From the NCBI RefSeq assembly GCF_024679245.1, contig NC_090177.1, positions 23,844,450-23,908,449 on the forward strand: a DNA stretch of 64,000 nucleotides. Direction: 5' to 3'. The notes below the pieces were generated by a model that worked only from the letters and a program-made list of their open reading frames with translations, did no database searches and was not told the origin of the DNA. Positions 1 to 13,700 of this stretch are shown here, piece after piece; position 1 is the stretch's first letter; every line of letters starts with the position of its first letter. Origin of the DNA: Pseudorasbora parva (lineage: Eukaryota; Chordata; Actinopteri; Cypriniformes; Gobionidae). The translations under genes were made by a program, and so were the position numbers.

Positions 1-1104
1 CAGTTGGTGGGCAATGAATCTAAAATATATGAAAGTTTAATGTTTTTCATTTTATATATATATATGTCCCTTTAACTGTGTTGAATGCACATTTTGTTTA
101 AAAACATGATCATTAGAGAACTGAAACAGTGGGATCAAAGAAAGACTGTTTTTTGCATGTTCAAAAAGCCAACTCAGAACCAAAGGATTATCTAAACAAG
201 AGGACAGAATTATACTTGTATAATTTTTGGGGGGTTTGAAGGCTTTAAATGGGCATGATAAATATGATCTTTCAATTTCCCTTAGTTTCATAAAGTGATA
301 TGAAAGGGATTTCAGATTTTTACAATTAATTTAATTTAATTTTGGGATAGCAAGCCTATGCTTTTTAGAAACGTTGATGTCCACGTTTTGGCAGCTGTGG
401 CAACTCTGATGCGTGCTGAGTTACTGCATATATAAAAGGACTGGTGACCACAACCAGCACTTGGCTTGGAAAGAGAAGGAAAATAAGTTAATTGAGTGTG
501 AGGTGTTTTGGCTCATATTAGAGAGACATAAGGTTATTAAACACCCATTGCCATTCACATATAATTTATGCACTAGCCAGACAAGCTATTATTCCAGGTT
601 TAATCATCAACGGCCCATATGTCTAGTGACAAACACAGCCATGCCAAACCTGTGTTATTCTTAATTAAGAGTACACTGCTCACTACATCAAAACAGCACA
701 ACACAGATCAATCAGCACTTATTGCAGTAACTCATTTGATTATAATAGCTCCTTGTAATTATAGCTCATGAGAATTATACAACAAAGGTTAAGGTTTTTT
801 TTCATAATGGTATACAATCATTTATTGTCATGTCATGTCAAAATCCTTCTAGCAAGGTGGTGTACCCAATTGGCCAAATACAGACAAATGTAAAAAAAAA
901 AAAAAAATGTTTAATAATATTTATATTAATAATAAATAAAATAAATATGCTAATTATTGACCAGGATATCATAGTCACAATCATATTAGTTTAGTTTCAT
1001 GTTACATTAGGTTTCATCATTTTCTGCCTTCGTCATTCATTTGATGTCACAGACACTAATTATGCTCAGCTGTGTACCCATCAATCACTATCATTATCAC
1101 ATAT
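1..1104. other. arhgef10l intron sequence, left edge; no gene seen
   Basis: AT-rich sequence with short low-complexity runs, including an A-run near 892-906. No splice-compatible coding exon was found on either strand. It is inferred to lie in the intron that follows the last visible arhgef10l exon at 7775, or further 3' in that gene. Confidence 0.5.
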
Positions 1105-2356
1105 ACAGGTGCTGGTCATATAATTACAATATCATCAAAAAGTTGAATTATTTCACTAATTCCATTCAAAAAGTGAAACTATATTATATTCATTCATTAC
1201 ACACAGACTGATATATTTCAAATAGTTGGGGATTCTTTTGCCTGAATTACTGAAGCAATGTGGCGTGGCATGCAGTCGATCGGTCTGTGGCACTGCTCAG
1301 GTGCTCAGGGTTGCTCTAATAGGGGCCTTCAGCTCTTCTGCATTGTTGGGTCTGGTATATCGCATCTTCCTCTTCAGAATACCCCATATATTTGCTAAGA
1401 ACAGGGATACAATGACTTAAACCATCCTTAAACCAGGTACTGGTTGCTTTGGCACTGTGCGCAGGTGTCAAGTTCTGTTGGAAAATGAAATCTGCATCTC
1501 CATAAAGTTGGTCAGCAGCAGGAAGCATGAAGAGCTCTAAAACTTCCTGGTATACAGCTGCATTGACCTTAGACCTCAGAAAACACAGTGGACCAACACC
1601 AGCAGATGACATGGCTCCCCAAACCATCACTGACTGTGGAAACTTTACACTGGACCTCAAGCAATGTGGATTGTGTGCCTCTCTTCTTCCAGACTCTGGG
1701 ACCCTGATTTCCAAAAGCAAAATTTACTTTCATAAGAGAACATAACTTTGGATCACTCAGCAGTCCTTTTTGTCTTCACCCCAGGCGACATGCTTCTGAT
1801 GCTGTCTGTTGTTCAAGAGTGGCTTGACACAAGGAATGCGACAGCTGAAACCCATGTCTTGCATATGTCTGTGGTAGTGGTTCTTGAAGCGCTGACTCCA
1901 GGTGCAGTCCACTCTTTGTGAATCTCCCACATTTTTGAATGGGTTTTGTTTCACAATCCTCTCCAGGGTGCAGTTATCCCTATTGCTTGTACACTTTTTT
2001 CTACCAGATCTTATCCTTCCCTTCGTCTCTCTATTAATGTGCTTGGACACAGAGCTCTGTGAACAGCCAGCCTCTTTTGCAATGACCTTCTGTCCTCCTT
2101 GTGCAAGGTGTCCATTCGCTTATTAGAGTGTGGCACCAGGTGTCTTCAATATTAAACCTTTTCAAAATATTCTAATTTTCTGAAATACGGAATTTGGGAT
2201 TTTCCTAATCATCAAAATTAAAAAAGAAATAAACATTTGAAATGTATCAGTCTGTGTTTTATGAATGAATATAATATAAAAGTTCCACATTTTGAATGGA
2301 ATTAGTAAAATAATTCAACTTTTTGATGATATTCTAATTATATGACCAGCACTATG
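1105..2356 (-). mobile_element. Tc1/mariner-like element with long terminal inverted repeats
   Basis: An approximately 1.25-kb element. Its left end (from about 1106, GTGCTGGTCATATAATTA) is repeated inverted at the right end (to about 2354). The arms are roughly 75 bp and include ATCATCAAAAAGTTGAATTA. The ends sit at TA-rich sites, as expected for Tc1/mariner TA insertion. It contains a broken minus-strand transposase. It lies in the arhgef10l intron. Confidence 0.88.
1316..2100 (-). pseudogene. Degenerate Tc1-like transposase
   Basis: Two minus-strand reading frames carry the parts. The 2050-1757 frame has the N-terminal DNA-binding and early catalytic region (KNPF-like, SQRFKNHYHRHMQDMGF, HVAWGEDKKDC). 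The 1720-1316 frame has the core (VMVWGAMSSAGVGPLCF, then FIFQQNLTPAHSAKATSTWF). Tc1 transposases normally read FQQD.APAH at the second catalytic acidic residue; here it is Asn. Frame breaks and this substitution indicate an inactive copy. Confidence 0.85.
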
Positions 2357-5300
2357 AATATTGATGCTATTCCCAAAGTGTGCGCACATGAAGCCACCTC
2401 TCAACAGCCTAAACAGTCAAATACACACACACACACACACACACAAGCACCTGTATATGTTCAGTTCTGTTTCAGTTCAGTGTCAGGAGTTAAGTGTGTG
2501 TTGCTCAGCCTGTCATCTTGCTCAACTCCATTCATCTTCATTGTCTGTTGCCCAGAACCACCCATGACAATCATTCGCTTCATTCATATTATATATTTTC
2601 ACAGGTACTCAGCAGTTTCACTAAAGGGCCAGCAAGCAGTTTTATTTGTAATGTAATGAGAACCCATTACATTTTCATGACACATTAGCCTATAGCACAG
2701 CATTTCCATTGTAAGAGGATGACCTGTTTAGATAAAACAGTCTTTATTGTGTTTGAGGAGGATCTTGCGTGGGAATCGCAGGCTGCCGCTGTCCCTCTCC
2801 TGCTGTGAGCCTGATGCTCAGCACTCTTGATGTGCAAAACTTGCTGCAAACTTGATCTTCCTGGATATGCATAGTGGGAATGGAGCCCCTTTTCATCTTA
2901 AGCAATCTACTGGGGCCAAGTTTTATTCACATTTTCTTCTCCATTGAAAGACAGGCAGAATATTTAATATGTACATGAATTAGCCCACTGGAATTATTTA
3001 TACAAGGTTCTGTGTCAGGCTTGTCGTTTTCCTTCAAAATGTGCTAAAAATGTTGTGCTGCTGTATCTTACTGTAGTATTTTACAAAAGCATCTCTTAAA
3101 GCAATAGACTCCTAATGACCGGATGACAGATTTGTATTGTCCCCGTTCCAGCTTATATCTCAGAGCTCATCGTTACTTTTCTTTTCTGATAATATGGGGG
3201 TGGATATGGGTTATACGAGAAGACAGAGTTACGACACAGCCACATTTGTCTCATGGGTGTTCATCCTGAACACAGACTACACTTCACATCATATAAGCAT
3301 CCGCTTGTCTATTCCTGCACCTTCTCTAGCAGCCACAGATCTGCCTTGCTTTAATCTGCAGTCACAAAGGTATCCCCCCATTCTTTTTACTATCAAACAT
3401 TTCCAACAAAAAAAGTTTTTCACAAGTTATAGAAGTAATACTTAAGTACTTCTTCAGATCTATTCTGTCACATAAATTAGTGTCCACAAATATAAAAACA
3501 GATGCTTATTCGGGCTCTAGAACTCCTCTTGTGATAAAGAGAAGAAATTTCACTTTCATTTTGCTTTGGACTTTTCTGGGGTACAGTTTAATTGGCTTGC
3601 TCAAAGCTTTTCTTGTCACGCACTGGGCGAAAACCGTGTAAGCAAGGCGTCAGTGTTTGTTAGTGTGGTCCAGATGACAGTGATAGTAGATGGTGTAGCA
3701 GTCTGGAACCAATGGATCGTGCGCCACACCTGGGTCTTTGACAAAAGAACTTGCCAGGTTTCTCACCCTTAACCAAAAAAATATTTTAAAAACTTTGACA
3801 CGTCACTAGAGATCAGCTTCCTGCATAAATAATGAGGAAGAAGCAAACTACAATTCCTTTGCTGTTCAGCCTACTGAAGTTAATGAAAAATATATAATAA
3901 TAATAATATATTTGAAGTTAAACCGGCCAAAGTGTGTGTTAATTGCTGTTTACGAGTGTCATGACAACAATCAACAGCAAACTACTTGTGTTTCTATGGT
4001 AACCTAGAGCTCATGCACTCAGATTCAAGCAGCTTTACATAGCTTGTTTGTGGTAAGGGCAAAAAAAAGGGTTTTTAGGAGCAAATTGTAAACGGCAGTG
4101 AAAATTGAAAACTATATATATAAAAATGACTGGACTAAAACATCCTTTTATTGAAACTGGTGCTCCACTTTTGCTGCAGAGACCTTTTATGTTGTATGTC
4201 TGTATAATTCACACAGTTAGTTAAGTAATGAAGAAACATTGATGAATGAGAAAGCAAAGAGTGGAATGCACTTGATATTTCTTTAAAAAAATGCATTACA
4301 AAGTGCAATAAGCCGCAAAAGAGAATTGACGGGAAGCTCTCTGTGGCCTTGCTCCGGACAAGCAAACGGTCAAATTCCAAAACGGTCAAATTCACACAGA
4401 AATACCAAAATGCCCACCTTGGTGAGTAGTCACATCAACATAAGCACTGTGTGCTGTTCTGTACTCTCTCACACACAGGCGCACACACACACACACACAC
4501 GCCCGCACAAAATTTAAGTCAGCATGAAATGAAAATTCACTATTTTAAAAATGCATGTTATAGATTTAATTGTGAACAATCCATCTCCATGCATTTTTAA
4601 CCTGTTTAATCGATATCTGGTGAAAATGACAGACTTCTTTCTGCTGATGTATGCAGGACCACTTTTGAGCACAACGGCCACAACCAATGCATAGAAGCAA
4701 GTCTCTGCCCTGTATTGTTTTATTTTAGCTGAAATGCAGGCTGAATGCAAATGTTCATACAAAAAGTGAAGCCTTAGCTTGTGGGAGACAGTCTGATTTG
4801 ATCACAGACCAAAATACTAGGGACTATATTTAGTCCTTAATCTAAAGTCTTTGCCAGCAATGAACAATGGGTCCTAAGGCTGCAACCATATGACTTCAAA
4901 GTAGTACACATGCAAGGCAAAAAATACATCTACCGTCAAGAAACATCAAAAACATCAGGTGCAGGATCAGATGAGTATGTGAGATTTGTAGCTGTAAGAA
5001 AGACACCCTAAGCAGACAGAAGACGCATCCGCCACACATCCAGACTTGATAGCGGCATGGAAAGCAATCATTCAAGAATCATTGCATCACTTCTTGAAAC
5101 TAGTATAGTAAAGCCTTTTCAGCGGCAGCAAATGAGCTGTGAAGCATTTGTTATTTTGCTTCCTATGGAACACATTTGCTATAGGACATTAGAAATGACA
5201 TTTGAGCCACACAAAAATAATAATTTCATAGTTGTCAGAATCCATATTTTGTTGACAACGAGAAGACGTGGCCATAAATTATACTGATGAGTGTTGGTAA

Positions 5301-5630
5301 TATACATTGTGCTATATTACATTTGTGCCATTGCAGGTTATCTTTTCTACTTTACAAAAAGAAAATGTACAGAATACTCTTTAAAAAAGTAACGTAGCTG
5401 GAAATGATTTCTAGAAATGGTTATGTCCATATAGGGAGGTAGGAATTTATCTTATTTATTTTTGAACGATTTGTGTGGATCCTGTTTTTATGTCTGTGTG
5501 CTTCTATGTTGCTCTTGCTCCTCCTACTGTCTGCTTGACAGGCTCATGAGTGCCACCTGAATCCTGTTCCTGCTCATTAAGTGGAGTACGAAGGAGCCCA
5601 GAGAATTCCCATCCAGTGAGAGAGACTGAG

Positions 5631-5711
<81 letters not shown>

Positions 5712-5716
5712 TCTGT

Positions 5717-5773
<57 letters not shown>

Positions 5774-7774
5774 ATCTAATATTTTAGATCAATCTGACCC
5801 GTTACATAGGCTTCAGCTAACTTTGTTTTACCTGAGCTGTGTAACATTAGTGTCTCAATAATGTTTGTATTTGAGCCGTGCAGAAGTTTTGTGAACATCA
5901 GATCATCTATTCTGCTGCTTTAATTTTCTCACTATTCTAAATCTGTTATGTGGAATAATCATTTCCTTCTTTTTTTGTAGGGAGGGGGATGCCTTTGTTT
6001 TTAAGAATCATTATTTTCTCCTGTGTTTAAATAGAAAGGGAGTTAGGGAATTGTCTCTATTTTCATTTGGTATGCAAGTTATCCCTTAAAAACATTAGTA
6101 AGAATGTACTTTTGTGTTTTGTCCTGAAGCCATTTTGTTAATTCCCACTAACTGTTAGATACATCTTTGAAACTGGTATCATTGATCATTTTGTATCTGC
6201 CCTGAAACCTGGATATAGCAATTCTCTCAATCTCTCAATCTCAGAAGAACTTGCAAAAACAATGTTGACAGCACTACAGAAATCAACAAGCCACTCATTG
6301 AGAATGAAAATTGAGATACTAACCTCAACACAATGGTAGTTATATGACAAACCATAAGAGTGCAATACAATCTGACGGGAGAACAGAACTAATAAAGATA
6401 TTTAAATCCAGACTGGCAGAAGGTCTTAAAATGTGGAGTCCTGTGGAATGAAAGTACCAACTAGATGTTGTGAAGTTGCACACACATCTGTAGGTGTTGA
6501 ATAGCAATGCCGAAGAAAAAAAGAAGAAGATCAAAGCTATGTAAATGTAATCCAACGTGTTTGCTTCAGATACCCTGTCTGATCGCAAATAATATGTTGG
6601 AAATATTGCCAATTCACCAGTGCAGTACTGATATGACAGATAAAAGTTTAACATGTTGGTCAAGCAAGCAGTCAATTACAGTCTACCAAATGCATAGCAG
6701 TGAATTTTTGAATGTTAATCTGAGTGTGTTCTGCCTTATCTTAGATCAAACGCTGACAACCCAAAGGAAATGTTTCCCAGCAAATCCCGGAAAAACATTG
6801 CTCATATGATTGCTCTTTCTTAATTTGCAGTTAAGGGTCATTAACTCCAAAAATGGTGAAGACAACTGTTACTATAAAGTACAAGCAGTTCAGTTCTAAT
6901 CGAAATCTAAGGTCTTTTTCAGAAAAATCTGAGAAGATTTTGGAATATCGTTGCAGTCTAAGATCCTTTTTGATGTCAAGGACCCACAAATCTTCTTGAG
7001 GAGGACCACTTTTAAAAAATAAGCCAGTTATATTTGTATGTGCAAAGACTAAGAAAATTGTTGTCTCTGTGAGAGAAGTTATTAAAAATTATATTAATAT
7101 TATGATAAAGATGACATTTGCTTTCAAAATAAATGTTATTCTGTCTCTACTAAAAGCCAAAGCCAGTTATTAAATGTTACATGGAATATTTGCATTTTAA
7201 TATTTACAGTTAACTGTGTATGTTTCTATCCATTATTACAGTAATTTCAGATGTATAAAAAATACCTTTTATAATTTTTACTATATTAAATATATGAATT
7301 TATATATTGTAGATATATTATTAAAACATAAATTATATTAAATATATTTATATACAACATTTTAATATGAATAAATATTATTCCAAAGTATTTTATTCAA
7401 TCCATAAATAGTTCTAAAGCATTGTGTTAAAAAAAGTGTTAAAAAATTAATAAACAATAAATGTTAAACATCTGCAGATCTAGCATTCCCTTGAAAACGT
7501 CCAAGCAAAGAGCTGATATTGCATTTGTGTTTTTTCTTTTCTATAAGTAAAACAGCACAAGTCCGACTTTCTTTTAACCACTTACAATTTACTTACAAGA
7601 CATATGGGTAAAGTAAATGATCACAGAGCTATTTAATCAGGCAAAAAGCAACAAATTAAAAAGCTGTGTGTAGCTGGATAGTTTGTATGAACTCTTTGTT
7701 CTTTATTAAGTATACACTAATGAAAATGGTTGGATATCTGCTGGAGTTGGAGTGATTGGATATATGTCACTTAC
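2357..7774. other. arhgef10l intron; no coding exon seen
   Basis: This 5.4-kb stretch contains short CA runs at 2425-2444 and 4484-4500, a compound microsatellite at 5632-5767 and very AT-rich sequence at about 7080-7460. I searched the minus strand for the expected C-terminal propeller exons (a LWVGGG-like motif) and found none, so the gene continues outside the window. Confidence 0.5.
5632..5767. repeat. Compound microsatellite (CTGT)n-(CTAT)n-(GA)n
   Basis: Directly visible: a tetranucleotide CTGT tract to about 5693, a short CTAT tract to about 5714, then a pure GA tract at 5720-5767. Open frames across it are repeat artefacts. Confidence 0.95.
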
Positions 7775-10700
7775 CTTCAGATCTTGCATTTTTGGGGTAA
7801 ACACAGGCACCCGGCAGGCCAGTAATGGGCACCAGAATGGAGGCTTAGTCTTTTCATCATCCTCTACACACACCCAGCCAGGCAAGTTCTCCTCTCCTAC
7901 ACAAACAGTAACAAGCTTAGCCAGAGGCACAATACTGTCACTGAAACTGAAAGCTAAAACTAGCACATTTATACACGAGAATTAACCCATGAAAATAACA
8001 AGTGAAAGATTCATGTCAACAACCTGTTACTCGTGTCTGAGAGGCCACACTTACTCAGGGCGATTTTGGCCAGATGCAGGCGATTGACCCAGGAGATTTT
8101 GCTAATTGGACTGGGCGTACTGAAGACCACAGTGAAACTGACTGGACGGCCAGACCTGACAAGAGATTTACACACACACACACAAACTGTGAAAAATCCA
8201 AGAGGGATTTAACACAATCAAAATCCAAGTGAAACAAAGCCTCTTTCAGTTCCATGCATGACTAAAATTGTACAGCTCTATTTGTGCCAAGAGCCAAAAG
8301 AGTTTGTGCCTGCTAAAAGCGAAAAGAAGTAAGGCAACAACAAAAGACACAATTCAGCTTAAAGCATCGGTCTTCAACAGGGGGTCCACAGCAGGACGGC
8401 AGGGGGTCCGGCAATTACTTTTGATCTCAAAATAATAAGCATTATGCATTTAACAATAGTGAGTTAATTTAACCCAAAGCTTTCATTGTGCTTCCCACGC
8501 CATAGTGTATAATAGTAATGAGATGATTATGCAGCATTTACTTGAATATAAAAGAAAGTGAAAACAGTAGTGAAATATTATTACAATATTATAATATTAT
8601 TACATTTAAAATACATATTCTAATTTTTAATGTATTTTATTTATTCCTGAGATTGCAAATCTGAATTTTCAGCATCATTGCTACAGTCTTCAGAAATCAT
8701 TTGAATATGTTGATTTAGTGCACACAAAAAATAACAAAAAAACATTCATTATCATCAATGCAGAAACTGGTTGTCCTGTTAAATATTCAGTGGAAACTGT
8801 GCTAAACAATTCAGTATTTTTTGATGAATATAATATTCATAAAGAACAGCATTTATTTGAAAGCGACTTTAATGGTGGACTATAATAAGAAGAATTTAAA
8901 GGCTGTATGTAACAAGGGGTCTCATTATCCACCAAAGGGGTTCTTGGCCTAAAAAGGTTGAAGACCCCTGCCTTAAACCCTAATGGTCCATTAGAGTTAA
9001 TGATCAGCGGTCTTAAAAGCTCTTAGTTCAGCCCGTGATTGAACTTCCATTTGATCAACAAAGGTTTTTTGGCTGTGTGGAGTGTTAGAGTGACTCCAAA
9101 AAGCCTGTCAAAGTCAAATCCAAGAAATGTAAATCCTTCTGGTACAAGTGTGATGAAATGGATGAATGTGTTTCAGTCAGTGTAACTGTCACATCCACCC
9201 ACATTTGAAGGGAATTTAATGCACAGCTCTATTTTGTGTAACCTGTTCCCACTGGCATCAGTGGGTAGACCGCACTCACTTGTCAGGCTTCCCAGGAACC
9301 ATCAACCGTAGACGGCACTTGTTGGCACACTGGATCTCGTCCTCTTTGATACGGATAAGCCTCTGAAGAGCCATGCACCAGTCCTGCCCAACCGTAGTGT
9401 TGAGATTCTGTACATGCACACAGTCACAATTACGGGAGATAGCTGTCGGACTGACTAAGCACCGGCTACCACACTTAGCGTCCTGCTTTTTGACATTAGC
9501 ATCATTTAGCACAAAGAGAGGTTAGAGAGCGAATATGGACTAGGAATGAGACTATTTAAACTGCGAAGTCTACCATGCGGTTTCCAATTTTTTTGCAGGC
9601 AGGCTTTAAAAGGGATGGATTTACAGAATAAAATTTGCTTAAAGCTTATATGAATATTTGAATGCATTATCTATGCCTTGTAATCCACCTCATAATGCAT
9701 TGTATGATCCCATGAATAATTGTAACCACAGTTACTGTATAATATATTACAATACAATGATTAATACACCTTGTTACAAGTATAATACATTAAAATACAT
9801 GACAAATAACCAATTTCAGATGGAACAAGGAATGTGCAAATAATATAATGCATTTTAAATTTGGTTAAAATTATTTATGAAACGATTTAATGCATTAAAA
9901 TGTACATTTATAAATACCTATTGCTCTATGAATATACTGTACATAATCCTTTTTTTGTTGTTGAGTGGACTAGATTTGTGCAATAAAAGTTTATATTTAA
10001 ACTTTTTATTACGATATTTAACGTGTATATTTCAAACGGCTTTCAGTAACCATTGAAACTTAGTCAGGGCAGATGTATATTTTTAATTATTTTATTTGTA
10101 CTTTTTCATTAATTAAAACAAGACAGTGAAAGAGCCTCTCTTATACCACTCAAGCTAAAATAGTCATATTCAAAATCTTCAGAAATAACATCACAAAACA
10201 AATGTTTGAAATATGACATTTTAAATGTAGAAACATGAAATGAATGACAATATAATAATACAAATCTGTAACTCACAAAATGATTAACTATGAAATATAC
10301 ACTATACACAACAATATTTGAGGCTGATCTCATGCTGCTTTTTTAAAACTATGCCTCTATTTGAACCCTTCAGCAACATTTGATCTGTGTCTTGTGGAGA
10401 CATCTCTAAAAGAAGCCTAAGGGCTTCCTTAAAGGGATAGTTCACCCAAAAAATGACTCAAATACTAGCATAGTAAACAGAAGTTCCAAGTCATCCAAAT
10501 GGTCTCATATAGTTCGACATCTGCGCAATCTTTTGCGGGAAACAAAATAAAGTATTCTGAGGAATACTGGAGTCCAAGCAACATTGAAACTCAATTGACT
10601 TTCAGTGTTTAGATAAGACTAGTCATTCAGATAACTATGAAAATATATTTAGCACATCCCATTGATCAGGTGTACGAAACTGTGATGATTAAGGATTTTA

Positions 10701-13700
10701 CCTGGTACGATCCCTGCAGGGTGCCCACCAACAACGTGACTTCCTCTACCACAGAAAGATCATGCTGCAACTCCTGCAGTTCCTGGTACAGCCGTGGTGG
10801 TCCCAGAAACAGCTTTCCTGAACAAATAACATTTCCATGATAATCAGTAATTATAGTCACATTAAAGCTTTTGGGTGTGAAATAATACACCTCCAGCTAA
10901 TTCTTGCAATAGAATAGCGGCGCTCAACTAACATTGTAATTCTGTGCAGTATTTGTATCAGGCTGAAAGCTTCAACTCAGCAGGAGAGATGTAGAGAAAA
11001 AGTTGGAGTTTCTGATGCAAAAAAAGGAAGGGGAAAAAAAGTCACCCAAGGACTTTTGGTTCATCTTATCTGGGAATTAGACCCTCTGTTGTGTCCTCTG
11101 ACTGTGAGGGTGTATTTCCACAGCTGGAGAGTATGAGCTGGGTTTAAAATTGAGCTCTGAGGAAACCTAAGGTCTTCTGAACAAGATGAATGCAGCAGGA
11201 GGACGTCACACTGATATTAGTTCTGGGAGAGGGATCTGTTAAAGGTAAAACTAGCATACCTGTGGGAAAATTGGAATTTATCTTAACAGTGTCAATAATT
11301 TATAAGGAGGTTGAATATTATTACTATGTAACAGTGTTTCCTGCTCCACTATAATAACGCAAATACAAAAATGAATTAATATTTCCATTCCTTTACAATT
11401 CATATACATTCACTGCGGTGGTAAAAACAGCCACAGCCCTAATTCCATTACTGAGCCAGTTCTTTTAATGAAATGCACAAAAAGCTTTTGGTTTGAATCA
11501 CTGACTCACTTACTGAACTGTAACCAAACACCTTCAGCCTTGTTCAGTGTCAAGCCACAGTGTCAATACTGACTTGATTCTTTATTACAACATGTAGGTA
11601 AAGATAATACAATTTATTTTACAGTGTCACATATTGTACATGTATTTATAAACGTAATAACAGATCATTTTGCATATATATAAACTACCGGTCAAATGTT
11701 TTAGAATGGTGAGATTTTTAAATGTTTTTAAAAACATTTCTTCTGTTCACCAAGGCTGCATTTATGTTATTAGAAATAAAAAAAGCTGTAATATTGTGAA
11801 TTATTATTAAAATATAAAATAACTGTTCTATTTGAATATATTTTATTAAATGTCATTTATTCCAGTGATCAAAGCTGAACCCTTTAGAAATCATTCTAAT
11901 ATGATGATTTACTGCTCAAGAAACATGTATGATTATTATCAATGTTGAAACAGTTGTATAAAAATCTTTTTTTTAGGATTCTTTGATGAATAGAAAGTTC
12001 AGGATTTATCTGAAATATAAAGCTTTTGCAACATTATAAATGTATACACTGTCACTTGATCAATGTAATGCATCTCTGCTAAATAAATGTATTCATTTCT
12101 TTAAGATCTTTCCCCAAAATAATAATAAAATACTTTTTACAGACCCAAAAATGTTTAATGGTAGTACAATGTTACAAAAGCTTTTTATTTCAGATAAATA
12201 CTGTTCTTTTGAACTTTCTATTAATCTAAAAAAAATGTTTACACAACTGTTTCAACATTGATAATAATCATAAATGTTTCAACATATTAGAATGATTTCT
12301 GAAGGTTCATGTGATACTGAAGACTGGAGTAACGATGCTCAAAATTCAGCTTTGCATCATAGGAATGAATTACATTTTAAAATATATTCAAATATAAAAC
12401 AGTTATTTTATATTTTAATAATATTTCACAATATTACAGCAATTAGAATTAGTACTTACATTAGTTCGAATAACAGTTTCCTGTTTTAATATATTTTATT
12501 CCTGTGATGGAAAAAAAGTCATCATTATCGTTACTCCAGTTTTCAGTGTCATATGATCTTTGTCATATGATTTCAGTGTCATATAATCTTTCAGAAATCA
12601 TTTGTATATGCTGATTTAGTGCATAAGAAACATTTCTTATTATTATCAATGTTGAAAACAGTGGGAACCCTTATGAATCGTGATACGTTTTTTCAGGGCT
12701 CTTTAAGTAGAATGTTCAAAAGAACAATTTATTTGAAAGAGATATAACTTTGAACACAGGTATTCATTTCCACACAAATATGTAGTACACTGCAAAAAAT
12801 TCTCTTCTTATTTAGTTTTTTTTTTCTTGTTTCCAGTCCAAATATCTAAAAATTCCTAAATCAAGATTAATTTACTAGATAAGTAAAATGACATAAGATA
12901 TTTTTTTTGGGGAAAAATATCAAAATGAGTCAAAACAAGCAAAATGATCTGCCAATGGGGTGGAAAAAAAATCTTATTTCTGTTTGGGACAGAAACAAGA
13001 AATAAGATTTCAATCAGAAATAAGATTATTTTTCTCACCCCATTGGCAGATCATTTTGCTTGTTTTAAGCAAAAACTCATTTTTTTTTTATTCTTAAGAA
13101 AACAAGGAAAAATATCCTATATCATTTTACTTATCTAGTAAATGCATCTTGATTTAAGAATTGTTAGATATTTAGACTAGAAACAAGACAAAAATACAAA
13201 GTAAAAAGAGCATTTTTTGCAGTTTAGGACTAATTATGTGCCTTTACAACATAGAAAATACTGCTATGAACAAGCTTTACTAACTATATCAAAAACTCAA
13301 GTCCTCCTCTAACCACATGAAAGGAGTACACTTAAAAATACCAACCTTGAGAGTTGGTGGAGCTCACGCGCTTGCTTCCACTCTGCAGGTAGACGCTGTC
13401 TTTCCGCTGGGGGGTCTCCTGGCCCACCTCCACCACTTGCACTTGCAGCAGGGGGGCACTCCACTTAACTGCGTATTTTGGACCTATGGGGACCAGGCTG
13501 CTAATATCTGGAGGCCCCCTGAATAAACACAGAATAATTGCTTTGAGATCACAAAACTGACAATTACAAATAATACACAATCAGAGGAGAACTGAACGAT
13601 GGTGACGGAGATCCAGGAATCAGACAGGCAATTAGAGCTTTGTGATCAGAAGGATTCCCAGAGAGCCTAACATCCCCTACTGTGATTTCAGGAAATTATT

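Noticed and set aside
5550..5861. 103-codon plus-strand frame
   Set aside because: It is mostly the CTGT/CTAT/GA microsatellite translation (CLSV, ERER repeats).
1..7774. C-terminal exons of arhgef10l inside the window
   Set aside because: I searched the minus strand for propeller-like coding with matching splice phase and found none. The gene most likely continues beyond position 1.
9276..9512. Upstream Met extension of the arhgef10l exon at 9407-9280
   Set aside because: The reading frame runs past a clear CAG acceptor into intron. Family similarity starts at [10 protein letters not shown], so the extension is intronic.
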